From Ustulina deusta (Eukaryota > Ascomycota > Sordariomycetes > Xylariales > Xylariaceae), in contig JAJNNX010000009.1 in the NCBI GenBank assembly GCA_023159155.1, positions 992,001 through 1,056,000 of the forward strand: a stretch of DNA of 64,000 bases, written 5' to 3'. Shown here one piece after another: positions 26,652-42,542 of this stretch; positions within the stretch are counted from its first letter, which is position 1, and the number at the start of each line of letters is the position of its first letter. A model generated the notes under the pieces. It was not told where the DNA came from and did not search any database. It worked only from the letters and a program-made list of their open reading frames with translations. The position numbers were made by a program, and so were the translations under genes.

Positions 26652-28840
26652 GCTATAAAAGTTTATATTAAAACTAGTAATAAAATAAATTATTAATAAA
26701 TATTTAAGAAAGTTAAAAAAAAATAACTAGTATTAACTAAAAAAACAATAATAATTATATTTAAAGTAATAAAAAAAATAAAAAAAGCAGTTAATATTAA
26801 CTATTTTTAGTAAAACTAGCTAAATTATAAAAATAATAATGTTTTATAATAATAAAACTTTAGTTAAAAATGTTAAGATTTTAGAATACTTTATTAAAAA
26901 TAGGGTTAATTATAGCAAATTAAATTATTATTGCTAAGTTATAAAAAATAAAATAACTAAAACAATTAAAAATAAAATAATAGTTGCTTTAAAATATATT
27001 AATAAAATAGTTAATATATTATTAGGTTTAATAACTAGAAAAAAAAATTAATAGAAATAATAAGCATATTATTAATGTTTTAAGTCGCAAAAACTAAATA
27101 TAAATAAATTATAGGGTTATTATAATAAAAAAGTTGTTTAAAATATAGATTTGAATAATAGTAACAAAACTAAAAACCTAACTATAAAAAAATATATCTA
27201 TTTTAATAATAAAAAAATAGAAATAACTAATAAAACATATATAACTATGAAATATAATAAAATAAATAGCTATTAGATATATAACTAAAATACTATATTA
27301 AAAAAATAAAAATATATTAATAAATTTAAATATAATATTAAAAGTTTGTATAAAATACAAAATTATATTTTATTTAATAAAAATAATAAAAAACTATACT
27401 AAAAATATTTATATAAAACAAACTAGATTAAGCAAAAAAAATATTAAATAAATAGATTTTATATTAATAATATTAACTATACTAAAATTAATTAAATAAA
27501 AAATTAATATTTAATTAAAACAAATTATTAAAACAAACTTAAAACTATTACTTAAAAAAAAATTAAGAAAAAGATTATATATTTTTAAATTTTTGTTTAA
27601 AATAATATTAAAAGCTTTAAAGTTAAGGTTTCCTTAAATATAAAACATTTTAGTATATTAATAAATAAGAATTTTATTAAGAATTTTATAAAAAATCTAA
27701 AATTTTAATATATTAATTTTATATTTATTAATAAAGTAGAAGTATAGTTAGTAATTATTTAAACTATAAATTTTAATATATATATTAAAAAATATATTAA
27801 AAAAGATATAGTGTTTAGATATTTTATAGTAATAATAAACATAATTAATAACTTAAAACTAAAAGTATTAATTAAAACAAAATTTATATTAAAATATAAA
27901 GTTAAAATTAATTTTATAATAAAAAATATATATTTTTAGGTTAGTACTAGGATTTAAAATATAAAATAAAATAAAAACTAAGCTATTTTTAATAGTACTA
28001 ATCTAAAAAATATTAATAGTATATATAATAGTTATATTTATTATAATAATAATATTTATAAATATAAAGTTTGTTAATCTGCTAATACTTATTAATAAAT
28101 AAAATAAAATAACAAAACTATATTATTTTTAAAAAAAATAAAGTATAGTTTATAATATAACACTAAATAAATATTTATTAAAAAAAGTTATAGTTTATAA
28201 TTTATATGTTTAGCTAATTATAATATAAAAAAATAAAATTTGTTTAAATTATTAATTAAGCAAATATTATAAACTACTAAAAAAATAATATAAGCTAAAA
28301 AAATTAAACTAAAATAGTAGCATACTTAAATAAAATAAAAACTTAAAAAAATAAATAAACAATTTAATTATATTAGTTATAAAAATAAATATATTATTTT
28401 ATAAGATAATAAAACTAATAAATATATTTATAATTAGATTAATAACTAGAGTAGCTATAATAATAAACAATATATTATAAGCAAAGAAAATCTATAAACT
28501 ATTTAATAAATATAATATTTTTTGTAATAAAAGTATTATATTTATACTAAATAATCAAAAAATATAAATAGACCTAATAAATAAATAATAAGATTAGTTT
28601 AAAACTATTAAAGCATACTTATTAAATATTAAAAATTATAAGTTTTTTAATATTAAATATAACAAAATATATATTTAAAAAAAACTTATATTTATAAATA
28701 AACTTATTTTAATTGCTTGCTTTATTTTTATTATTTAAAAAATAGTTAATAGTATTAAAGAAAGTTAACTAGTAATAGATTTATAATTATTAAATAAGAT
28801 TATAATACTAAATATATACTTATTATTTAGCTAAAACAAT
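26652..28840. other. RIP-degraded AT-rich DNA, no readable gene
   Basis: Likely interior of the 4853-36827 element. Low G+C, dense stops in all frames, no domain recognisable. Ends at the TSD (ATAAT, 28841-28845) of the solo LTR. Confidence 0.5.
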
Positions 28841-28845
28841 ATAAT

Positions 28846-29153
28846 TGTCGGATGGGTCTACCCGGGGTAGTGTGAGCGTACATGGTGCCGTACGCCAGGG
28901 CAGATCTGTTGAGGCAAACACCATACAATCTATTGTACTATGTCTGATGCCTATCGAAAGGAAAGGAAAGAAGGGAACTATTCGGCAGGTGCGAGAGGTG
29001 CCAGATATACCCCTTCGTATTCGTACGAATACGAATGCGAAGGGTCCACCTGACCCCTAGCCACCTGGGCTAGCATGGCCAAATGGGCCATGCCATGGCC
29101 TTCGGCCATGGTCCGAATAAAGCGTACGATTGACCTGGAATACTATTCCAACA
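28846..29153 (-). mobile_element. Solo LTR, 308 bp, nearly unmutated (TSD ATAAT)
   Basis: A GC-normal island. Read on the minus strand it starts TGTTGGAATAGTATTCCAGG and ends CATCCGACA, a proper TG...CA terminus. ATAAT flanks it exactly on both sides (28841-28845 and 29154-29158). No partner LTR is nearby, so it is a solo LTR. It is related to the 304-bp LTRs of 30152-32298 (shared TGTTGGAA start, CCAGGT, CATAGTACAATA, AGATCT) but is a distinct subfamily. It contains a perfect 22-bp GTAC-centred palindrome (29014-29035) and GGCCATGG inverted repeats. A 71-codon open frame across it is fortuitous. Confidence 0.8.
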
Positions 29154-29158
29154 ATAAT

Positions 29159-30151
29159 TAAAAATATAATTAATAAATTTTACTTTATATTATTTAATAT
29201 ATTAAGTTTTTTTTTTAACTACTAATATATTTTAAATATTATAATAAAATAATTATTATTAGTTTTTAAAGCTTTAAAAGATTAAACATAATATTAATAA
29301 AATTTAAAAATTTATTAATATTTATATAAAAGTTTATAAACTACTTATTTTTTATATATTATATTTTTATATAAGTTTATATTAATAATATAAATATTTT
29401 TAGTAATAATTTTAATACTTATATAAAATATATAAAAATAGTAATAAATATTTTTAATAAAACAAAAGTTTATATTAATGTTTTAAAAAATTTTATTGTT
29501 TTTTCATTAGTATAGCTACTAAAATGTAATATTAATAGTAAAACTATTACTAAAATAAATAATAAAATTAAAGTATTTAAAAAACTAAAAATATATATTA
29601 AAATAGCTGGTTAGCTATACTATAAAATAGTTTAGTTTGACTATAAGATTAAAATATTGTAATAAAAAAAACTAATTTAATAGCTTAAACAAAAAAAACA
29701 AAAAATTTATTTATTAGAAAGTTTAAACTAATAAAATAAAGCTTTATTTTTAAAGTTATTTTTAAACTAATAAAAAAAAATTAAAAAATTAAAAAGCATT
29801 ATAAAAATATTTATATATATAATATATTATTTATTATTATAAACTAAATAAGCTTTTTTTTAAAAAACAAATATTTATAAAAAAAATTATAAATTAATAG
29901 TTTTTTAATTAAAAAACAAATAAAATAATATATTAATACTAAGCCAAAATATTTTAGTAATAAAAATTAAACTAATTATATTTTTATTTAAGTTTATTAG
30001 TAATATAAAAAGAAAATATAGATCAATAAAAAAAAATAGTAGTAATAATTTAAATATATAAAAAGCTATAAAAAAGAAATTAATTAAATATATAACTAGT
30101 AAATATATTAATAAACTATATATTAACTAAAAAAATAATAATATATATTTT
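29159..30151. other. RIP-degraded AT-rich DNA
   Basis: No readable frame. Flanked by the solo LTR and by the ATTTT duplication (30147-30151) of the next element. Confidence 0.5.
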
Positions 30152-30455
30152 TGTTGGAACAATATTGCCAGGTCAATTGTATGCCATATTTGGTACAGCC
30201 ATCTTGGCCACCTTGGTGGCCAAGTTGGGTGGTTTGGCCTGTATGGGCCCATATAGCCAGGGGCTAGGTGGACCCTCCGTACTTCGTACAAAAGGTATAC
30301 CTAGCACCTCCTATACCTTCCGAATCCTTTTTTTTTTTTTTTTTTAGAAAAAGCACCGAACATAATATATTATATTATATAGTGTTTGCTTTTATAGATC
30401 TGTTTTATATATATTATACGTATATATATATTATTTAGGGTAAAGCTTATTAATA
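30152..30455 (+). repeat. 5' LTR, 304 bp
   Basis: Left half well preserved (GC-rich, with TTGGCCACCTTGGTGGCCAA palindrome about 30203-30222), right half RIP-mutated. A 60-codon open frame here is fortuitous. Confidence 0.8.
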
Positions 30456-31994
30456 TTAATTAATAAATTAATTAGCAAACTTATAAATTAGCAAAATAAA
30501 AAAAACAAAGCTATACTAGCTATTATATAATAATTCTAAAACTTTTTGCTTAGTAAAAAGAACATAAGTAATATATTATATAAAAATCAAATAAAATATG
30601 TTCTATTTAGCAAAACATATTTTAATTAACTTTTTATATAAGTTATTATATTAAACTAATATTTAGTTTTAATCTTTAAACTTTCTGCCTAGCAAAAAAA
30701 AAAAAATAAGTTAAACTAATTATATTATTTTGCTTAGTAAAGCAAAAGATTAAAAGTTGACTATAAAGCTATTTTTATACTTTTTTTTTTTTATATAACC
30801 TATATATAAAGTTTTACACTTTTGTTTTAAACCGGCCTGTTTATTTTTAATTATATTTTATTTAGCAGAACTAAAAAAAAAAGTTTAATTAGTTTTATAT
30901 AACCCCTTTTTATATATAATATATTTATAACTATTGTTCTGCTTAATAAACTAGACTATAAAATTAATTATAAGCTTTTTTATAATTTTTACTTTTTATA
31001 TAACTAACCTGCATATAAAAGACCTTTAAATACCTTTTTTCTATATAACTATTTTTAATCCTATATAAAACAGACCAAACCCCCCCCTTTTTTTCCCCTT
31101 TCCCCCGACCCTTTATATAACTAGCGTACAAAAACTACTTAAATACCCCTATATAACTGTTTTTTTTTAACCCTATATAGGCTAAATCAACCCTATTTTT
31201 TCTCCTTTTTTATTAACCTATTATATAAATAACTAAACAACTTTTTTTTTTAGCTACTATATATTATAACAACTAAACTTTTAGCTAAATCTTTATATAA
31301 AAATTTAGCTAAAAAAAATAATATTTTAATAAAGTTTTAATAAAAATATATTAGCTTTATATATTAAACTAATATAAACTTTTGTTTTAAACAAATATAT
31401 TAAATAAATAATTAAAAATTATTTATAATATATTTTACAATTATTATATTTAAATATATAACTAAACAAAAATTTAAATATAAAATAGTATTAAAAATAT
31501 ATAATAATTTTTATAAATAAATAATTAAATATTTTAATTAGGTTAATTAATAATTTTAAAAAAGATTAATTAAAATAATCAAATAAAACAAATTATATAA
31601 ACTTTTTTAAAAAATATTATATATTAATAAACTTGTTTAACTTTTTAATAAAAAACTATAATTATTAAATAACTTATTTTAGCTATTTATTTATTTTTAA
31701 GCTTTTATCCGGCGGGATTTTTTTATTTTTTTTATTTTTTAATTTTGGTCAAAGGATTATTTCGGTTCATACGAAGCATTCGCTTCAGCCGAACAGGAAG
31801 GGCTAGCTATAAAGCTGGCCGTACAAAAAAAAAAAAAAACTTGTTTTTTAAGTATTAAATAGAATTGGGCTTCTGCCAAGCGCAGATTTTTATTTTTTGC
31901 TGTACAAAACATTTGTTTCGACCGTACGCATTTTTGTACTTAATTTTTCGTTCGTACAATTAACCTGCCAACACAACAAAAAAAAAATAGTTAA

Positions 31995-32298
31995 TATTGG
32001 AACAATATTGCCAGGTTAATCGTATGCCATATTCAATACAGCTATTTTAGCTACTTTGGTGGCCAAATTGGGTGGTTAGGCCTATATAGGCCCATATGGC
32101 CAGGGGCTAGGTGGACCCTCTATACTTCGTACAAAAGGTATACCTAGTACCTCTTATACTTTCTGAATCCTTTTTTTCTCTTTTTTTTAAACAAGGCACT
32201 GAACATAGTACAATACATTATATAGTGTTCGCTTTCACAGATCTATCTCGCGTACGTTGTATGTATACACATGCTACCCAGGGTAGAGCCTACCAACA
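31995..32298 (+). repeat. 3' LTR, 304 bp
   Basis: Same length as the 5' LTR with the opposite pattern: left half more mutated, right half better preserved. Followed by ATTTT. Confidence 0.8.
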
Positions 32299-32303
32299 AT
32301 TTT

Positions 32304-36663
<4,360 letters not shown>

Positions 36664-36827
36664 TAATAAGTATAACTATAGATATATTAGCTATAGCTAT
36701 AAATATATTTATTATATCTATAAGTAAATAGATATTTTTATGATTTTATACTTAGAAAAAAAAAAGTATTTATTTATATTTTATATAATAATTGTTATCT
36801 TTAATAAGTGACTAAATCGCCGTAATA
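36664..36827. repeat. Right terminal repeat of the nested element
   Basis: Direct partner of 4853-5017. Followed by AATCT, then by sequence continuing the miniature LTR family interior. Confidence 0.7.
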
Positions 36828-36986
36828 AATCTTTCTTTTCTATTGGCCTACTACTAGAAAAACTAGAGTATGCAATACAAAATATACGATCCGTACAATT
36901 AGGTTAGAATTCCGTTATTATTCTAACTAATTTACGCTATATCTATATAAAGGCCGAGCCAAAGTATAAATATAAACACTAATTAG

Positions 36987-37256
36987 TGTTTGAATAGAGT
37001 GTACTGCATATTTCTAAAGCAGCAGTACATGCCTGCAAGGTTGGTGGAATATAGTTTATTCACTATATGCCACACTCGAAAGAGGGAGAGAAAGGAAGGA
37101 ATTGGGTAGGTGGGAGCCCCCTATATACCCTTCCGTACGGAGGGGTCTGTAGGTGGTCCCTAGCCGGACCCCTTGGCCCAGACCCCCCTTGGCCAGACCC
37201 CTTCGTACGAAGGGGTCCGTAAGTGCCCTAGCTAATTGCGTACGATTAATCCAACA
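36987..37256 (-). repeat. LTR copy 3 (270 bp), nearly unmutated
   Basis: On the minus strand it starts TGTTGGATTAATCGTACGCA and ends CTATTCAAACA. It retains normal G+C and has a perfect 22-bp palindrome centred on CGTACG at 37196-37217. Followed by TAATA. Confidence 0.85.
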
Positions 37257-37760
37257 TAATATTTATTATTAAAAAATAACTTATTATATTTAATTTTTTA
37301 ATATTTATAGCTTTAATAATAATTATAATATTTTTTAAAAATTAAAAATTATAAATAATTATTTAAAAACTAATTAAAATTTATTTTTTATTTAATAATT
37401 TATTATAAAAATTATTTTTAATAAAAATAAATAAAACTTTAAATATAAAAACTAAAACAATTATATTTTTTAAAGTAAAAATTAAACTTTTAAAAGCTAA
37501 AGCTACTAAAAAAAATAAAACTAAACAAAAAATAATCAAATTAATACTTAAATAGCAATTTATTTATATAATAAATATATAGCAAATAAAACATAATTTG
37601 TAACGCTAAATTATATATATAAACAAAACAAAAAATAAAAAATATACTAAAAAAAAAAATACTAAAACTAAAGATATAATTAAGGTTAAAAAGGCTTAAT
37701 ATTTAATAAAAACACCAAAGATTACAAAGAAAGCAACGTTTTCGTAGTAAAAATGGCTTC
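37257..37760 (+). pseudogene. 3' remainder of the pogo-like element
   Basis: RIP-degraded sequence between the LTR insertion and the right inverted repeat. By position it should carry the C-terminal part of the transposase. No residues are identifiable. Confidence 0.35.
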
Positions 37761-37761
37761 A

Positions 37762-37829
37762 GAAGTTGGGTGGGTGGCTATTTTGAGGGTGGCCCGTGAT
37801 GGGGGGGCCTGTGAGACCGGGGTCTAGCT
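37762..37829 (-). repeat. Right terminal inverted repeat of the pogo-like element
   Basis: The reverse complement starts AGCTAGACCCCGGTCTCACA, as the left end does. This copy is GC-rich and looks unmutated. Followed by TA (37830-37831). Confidence 0.8.
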
Positions 37830-37831
37830 TA

Positions 37832-38442
37832 AAGGTAAGTACTTAACTTCCGCATTCATGTTTGATAGATTATACCTCCCACCCTTCCTGTCTTACTTCC
37901 CTTGTTACGGTACTAAGTTTATTGCTCCAGGGACGGTGACGAACCAAAGGCGATTGAACTTTAGTGCTAGTTCTAGTCCGTTTGTAGGAGCGTCGGCCTT
38001 CCCTACAGACGAAGCTGCCGACACTCTGGATTACACACTGGATCACAGACAGCAAGGACATATGATCCCCATGCAGACTGAAGATATCTCCCCAGAAGCT
38101 CACCGTGCCTCTCAACACGAGGACCAAATTGACATTGACGACCCTGCCGGAGAGGAAAGCCCAACCACCGCTCCATACGACAATGCTAACCATAGCTTTA
38201 TCTTCACCGGAAGCAATAATCGAATAGAGCCTCCTCAAGGAAGCGTGGAATGTCATATTGGCAACACTTTCAACGCATATCCATCAACCAGAGAAATACC
38301 AATGTGGAAGTGGACAGGCACCGGTAATAATATAATTGCGAATAAACTTGGCAATAATATCAATTTCGCCAATCAAACCTCCTCGTCTACTAGTACTCAA
38401 TCTACATCTGCCAGAAGTAGGACGACTAGGAAAAGAGGGTAG
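37832..38442 (+). pseudogene. 3' part of the split STAND/NLR-type gene
   Basis: Joining 2171 to 37832 keeps the reading frame of the 5' exon. Three nucleotides later comes a textbook intron (37835-37930, 96 nt: GTAAGTACTTAAC..., branch TACTAA, acceptor CCAG). The following exon (37931-38442) is open for about 170 codons to TAG and stays in phase. It encodes a low-complexity acidic linker (DQIDIDDPAGEESPTTAP). After that comes a Gly/Asn-rich segment with repeated G-N-N patterns (TGSNNRIEPPQGS, GTGNNIIANKLGNNINFANQ), then a Ser/Thr tail ending RTTRKRG. Taken alone, an ATG at 37858 opens a 194-codon frame across the intron. A protein of about 330 residues (helical N-terminal domain plus Asn/Gly-rich tail) is the inferred ancestral product. 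The tail recalls amyloid-type signalling motifs of fungal NLR partners, but that is only a resemblance. Confidence 0.6.
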
Positions 38443-40487
38443 TCTGAAAGAAGAGCGCAAAGTTTTGTATTTGCTTGATTCGCCATTTCGGTTTAGACTG
38501 ATGTAGTCGTCTGTCTATATGTTTATTATAGATAGGGCCTTTTGAGCCATTCATATCTTCACGGGCTATTTCATTAATTCCTTTATCTTTCACGCGCATC
38601 GTTCCGCCCTTCTAGAGGATTGATTTTCTTCGCCTTTTCCCATATGTTACAAACCAACCGACCGGCCCACCATACGGTCCTATAGCGAACCCTCTGCCGC
38701 TCTATTGAAGTTTTCCTTTGTACACCACCAATGTTACGAATCAACGCCGAGAAGAAATTTATGACGACCTCGGTTGGAACACATTCATTAAACGCTTGAT
38801 CGGATATAACGAATAATATGGTTCAATCCGACTCGACGAAATAAACGTCCAACCCATCGAGCCACGCTTCAAGGGCAACGACATTGGGTCTGTCGATCAA
38901 ACATCATCGATAGAAGAAGGGATGGAATGTGAGAACCGGTCATTCCCTTTGAATAGTCACTCTCGTAGTTTCTTTCCTTTGTGTGCCCAGGGCTTGGATT
39001 CAAGGGATTGAAATGATTTCAATTTCAAGAATAATTCCTAAAGGGTCCCAAGGTTCATAATCTCTGAGCTTTTAAGCTTGGAATCATCGTACCTTTTTCT
39101 ATAGATGTGGAGCAATATAAGGGGGCTAGGAACACACAAGCTATTACCAGGGTGGCTAGAGAAAGGTACTAAAAATGGGTTTATGGGGCAAACTCATCAA
39201 TAAGAAAAAAAAAAGAACACGAGGAGGGAGAGCACTTAGCACTTACTTTACACTCATTTTATCCAAACTAACCATTGATTTACCCATTTAATTCTGGCTT
39301 CAGGAAGTGTAGGTAATCGTCTATCTCCTAAGGCTTGAGTTACTATACTGGATGCTGTCTACTCCATTATGTAGCTTACTTTAATATACAGATTTAGCCC
39401 CTAAAGGTGACTTACAGAACTTAGCGGCGTGAATCTGGCGTTGGGATTGAGAAAGTTCAGCATAGCAGTGTAATCTGTCAACGGTCACTTTTATGTTTAC
39501 TTGACATTTCTAATTCTCATCTGGTTCATGTGATTCACTGACTCCATCCACTTGTAACTTACATTTACAACGTTACGCGAAGTAAACGAGGAAGTCTAAG
39601 GGAGCTTTTATAAATCTTGACAAGAGCTAATCCAATGTATTTAAGGTATAATTACCTGTTGCCCTACAAGAGTTGACAGTAGTTCCCTCCGCTATGGGCA
39701 GGGAAAACGCCATAAGTTAGATGAATCGATCCAAGTTGAAAACTAGACTATCAAGAGATGTGACAGAGCAACTCCTGAAACAAAACAAAATAAAGTGAGA
39801 TGATATCGAATGGCGTGCCAGAGATGCGAGAGACCGAGAGTGACCACCATGATGGCAACAGAACGCTAGACCTGCTAAATCAGTTTACAAATGTACCTGC
39901 GAGCATGGTCAGCATATCATGAACAGCAAGACAGTAATCGTGTCTAGTAGGTGTAGAAGCCAAGTCAATTCATTCACGTCCTAAACTCGTGTGTAAAATT
40001 CCAACCAGGAAATAGTTACAAAGAGGTACCACCTATATTTAGCATTCCTTGTTGAGCCAGATAGATTTCCCCTCATCTATCTATAACATTAACGAGATAA
40101 GTACCCACCCTGTCCTTAACGGGCTCCATCAGGGGGGAAGATAGACTGTGTGTAAGGCTTGGGGGGGAGGCAGTGAGGTCCATGCAGTATTTAGCTGGCA
40201 GTTGTGCGGCTGTGGACCCTCCATCTATCCATCGTACCAATCGATCCATTTTCTCCATCAGGCGGGTACTGTAGTTCGTTCATCCAGTCCCGCCCGACCG
40301 GCAGTAGACGGGTATACCAAACCCTTTCCGGCAATCCCCATGGGGTCCTTCTCCACATACCTATGCCATCGTCACGGAGATTATTCGAGCACTTCGGCAG
40401 GTTGCGAAACGTCGAGCGGTTGCCATGAACCCGTAGAATTCGGAGACTACTCGGGAGTTGTTCAACCGAAGCGAGTCGAACAAGATG
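38443..40487. other. Intergenic, no supported gene
   Basis: About 2 kb of balanced-composition DNA with no credible frame or motif. A 165-codon frame at 40148-40645 overlaps the next gene's start out of frame and has no coding character. Confidence 0.5.
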
Positions 40488-40495
40488 TATTTATA
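40488..40495 (+). promoter_or_regulatory. Candidate TATA box
   Basis: TATTTATA lies 56 bp upstream of the ATG at 40551, at a reasonable distance for a fungal core promoter. Position and sequence only. Confidence 0.3.
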
Positions 40496-40550
40496 CATAT
40501 ATCCAGATCACGTCCTTTCGTGAGGTATTGCTTTTCGCTCACCTCATACC

Positions 40551-42157
40551 ATGGCACCTGTCCTGACCTTGGCGTTTCTGTGGACCCTGGTTGTCCAGGT
40601 CCTCGCTCGAGGAGTCAACAGGGGCGCCCTGTTGCCGTACCCTGACAAGCCTCGGGTTTTCATTTTATCCGATATCTCAAACGAGCCGGACGACCAGGAG
40701 TCATTGACACGTTATCTATTGTACTCGAATCAGTTCCAAACTGAGGGTATTGTCGCGACTACCTCGACCTGGCTGCGACACGAAACTCACCCTGAGGCGA
40801 TGCTCGTTGTCATGAATGCGTATGGCAATGTGACGGAGAATCTAAATCAGCATGCGCCCCCCGGGTCGCCGTACCCGTCGGGTGATCACATTCGGAGTCT
40901 TTTGCGTACTGGCCCTGCAGTGAGTATCTTCGATGAATGCGTTACCTTGCGTTACCTAATGCCGCTCTACAAAAGAGTTTCTAAACAAGACTGCAGGTCT
41001 ACGGAATGGAGGCTGTTGGCAAGAACATCACTCTCAGCTCCGGCACCAAGCTGTTAATAGAGCGCCTTCAAGCCAAATCCGACCAGCCACTCTGGGTTCT
41101 TTGCTGGGGCGGGGCCAATGTTCTCGCCCAGGCCTTGTACAAGATCGAAGAAACGTGCTCTGTGGCCGAAGCAGCAGCCCTACGGTCTAAGCTCCGGGTC
41201 TATGCCATCTCTGACCAAGATGACACCGGCGCGTGGATTCGCCAACGTTACCCAGATATCTTCTATATTGCCTCCACCCATGGCTGGAACCAGTACGGTT
41301 TGGCTGCATGGTCCGGCATATCTGGAGAGGATTACTATGGCGAAGATCGTGGCGGGCCTGAGTCCACGAAGGTCTCGCACGAATGGCTGCGCGATAATAT
41401 CCAGATCGGGCCATATGGAAAGGAGGCATATCCGAACTATGCGTTTATCATGGAGGGCGATACCCCTACTTTCTTATACCTTATTCAGAACGGGCTCGGC
41501 GTTTCGGAGCAGCCAGACTACGGATCTTGGGGAGGCCGTTATGCGAAAGTCAACCCGTCAACCGTGTTGAACTTCAATGCCTACGCCGATGCTGCAGACC
41601 GCGTGGTCGGGTCAAATAACGAGACATTCGTCTCGAGCCGGGCGGCTGTTTGGCGGTGGAGAGACGCATTTCAAAATGACTTCGCGGCTCGTATGCAGTG
41701 GTCTCTTCCCGCGAATGTAAGTAGGGCGAACCATCACCCTATCATTTCGGTAAATGGCAGCACGGGCCTGACTCCGTTGAATCTTGCTGTTTCCGCCGGC
41801 TCGATTGTTATCCTAGACGCAACAAATACCCAAGATCCAGATGGCGACCGCCTGTCGTTCCGTTGGTTCCAATACAAAGAGCCCGGTGCGAATGACTGGA
41901 ACGTTGTTGGGACGGTTCCTCAGTTGAATATTAGCACCACCGACCATGGCTCACTGGTGCAACTACAAGTCCCCCAAGCGAACGAGAGTTGCAATGGCAA
42001 AAGCTCCAACCCTTCTGGATGTTGGCTGCTGCATTTGATCCTCGAAGTAACGGATGATGGATACCATCCATTGACGAGCTACCGTAGGGTGTTGTTGCAG
42101 ACGTCTAATAATACTCAGTCCTATTTGAGACGCAAAACAGCAACAAATACTCAATAA
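40551..42157 (+). CDS. Secreted Sde182/DUF1593 nucleoside-hydrolase-like protein
   Basis: Two exons (40551-40919, 40997-42157) are joined across a 77-nt phase-0 intron (GTGAGT...CTGCAG). They give 509 aa. Residues 1-19 (MAPVLTLAFLWTLVVQVLA) form a signal peptide, so the product is secreted. From about residue 33, KPRVFILSDISNEPDDQES is the Asp-rich opening of the Sde182 nucleoside-hydrolase-like domain (DUF1593, PF07632). That domain continues through VLCWGGANVLAQAL, YAISDQDDTGAWIR and GPYGKEAYPNYAFIMEGDTP. A C-terminal Ig-like domain (Sde0182_C type) follows, from about residue 385 with LDATNTQDPDGDRLSFRWFQ. Several N-x-S/T sites fit secretion. The family was named after a cellulose-binding protein; its substrate is poorly known. 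The downstream ATG at 41006 is internal to exon 2. Confidence 0.88.
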
Positions 42158-42542
42158 CATTTCTAACAACAAAAAATATAAAGCAAATTTATAAATAATA
42201 CTTTAAGATAATTGTTAAAAAAAAAGAGAAAACTATAAAATAGAAACATGTTAAAAAGGGGTTTTCTTTTTTTAATAAATAACTAAGTTAAGCTAAGCTA
42301 TTATTAAGCTAACATGGAGAAAAAAATATTTTTATCTGTTTCCGCGGAGGTCTAGGTTTAGAGGTTCGGCAGGCTGCAGGAGGACCCTCACCTATTTCTG
42401 TATCCTACTCATTCTCTGCGCAACTCTGCTTTACCCATCATCCATTGTAAGGGGGAAGGGAGGGAGGTAATTTTTTTAGCATTGACCAGTCTAGGAACGA
42501 GGCCCGTTCCCAAATCAAGTACTTGAGAGGAATCCAGCAACA
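42158..42542. other. Convergent intergenic gap
   Basis: 385 bp between the 3' ends of the Sde182-like and HNH genes. A short A/T-rich patch lies at 42163-42330. No gene. Confidence 0.5.

Larger units (their letters stand above)
30152..32298 (+). mobile_element. 2.1-kb non-autonomous LTR element (304-bp LTRs, TSD ATTTT)
   Basis: Direct 304-bp LTRs at 30152-30455 and 31995-32298 start TGTTGGAACAATATTG (right copy TATTGG...). They end CCTACCAACA (left copy CTTATTAATA). The exact flanking duplication is ATTTT (30147-30151 and 32299-32303). The internal region is only about 1.54 kb and has no coding frame. It contains a C/T-rich run near 31081-31112. Its right part (31730-31980) is mosaic, GC-richer and CpG-bearing, including TTCGGTTCATACGAAGC. 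Size and lack of pol imply a non-autonomous (LARD/TRIM-like) element mobilised by a related autonomous copy elsewhere. Confidence 0.75.

Noticed and set aside
28845..29060. 71-codon open frame in a GC-richer island
   Set aside because: It lies within a solo LTR with exact TSDs and has no domain; it is open only because the LTR escaped RIP.
40148..40645. 165-codon plus-strand frame upstream of the Sde182-like gene
   Set aside because: Overlaps the signal-peptide exon in another frame and spans the promoter; no motif or homology seen.
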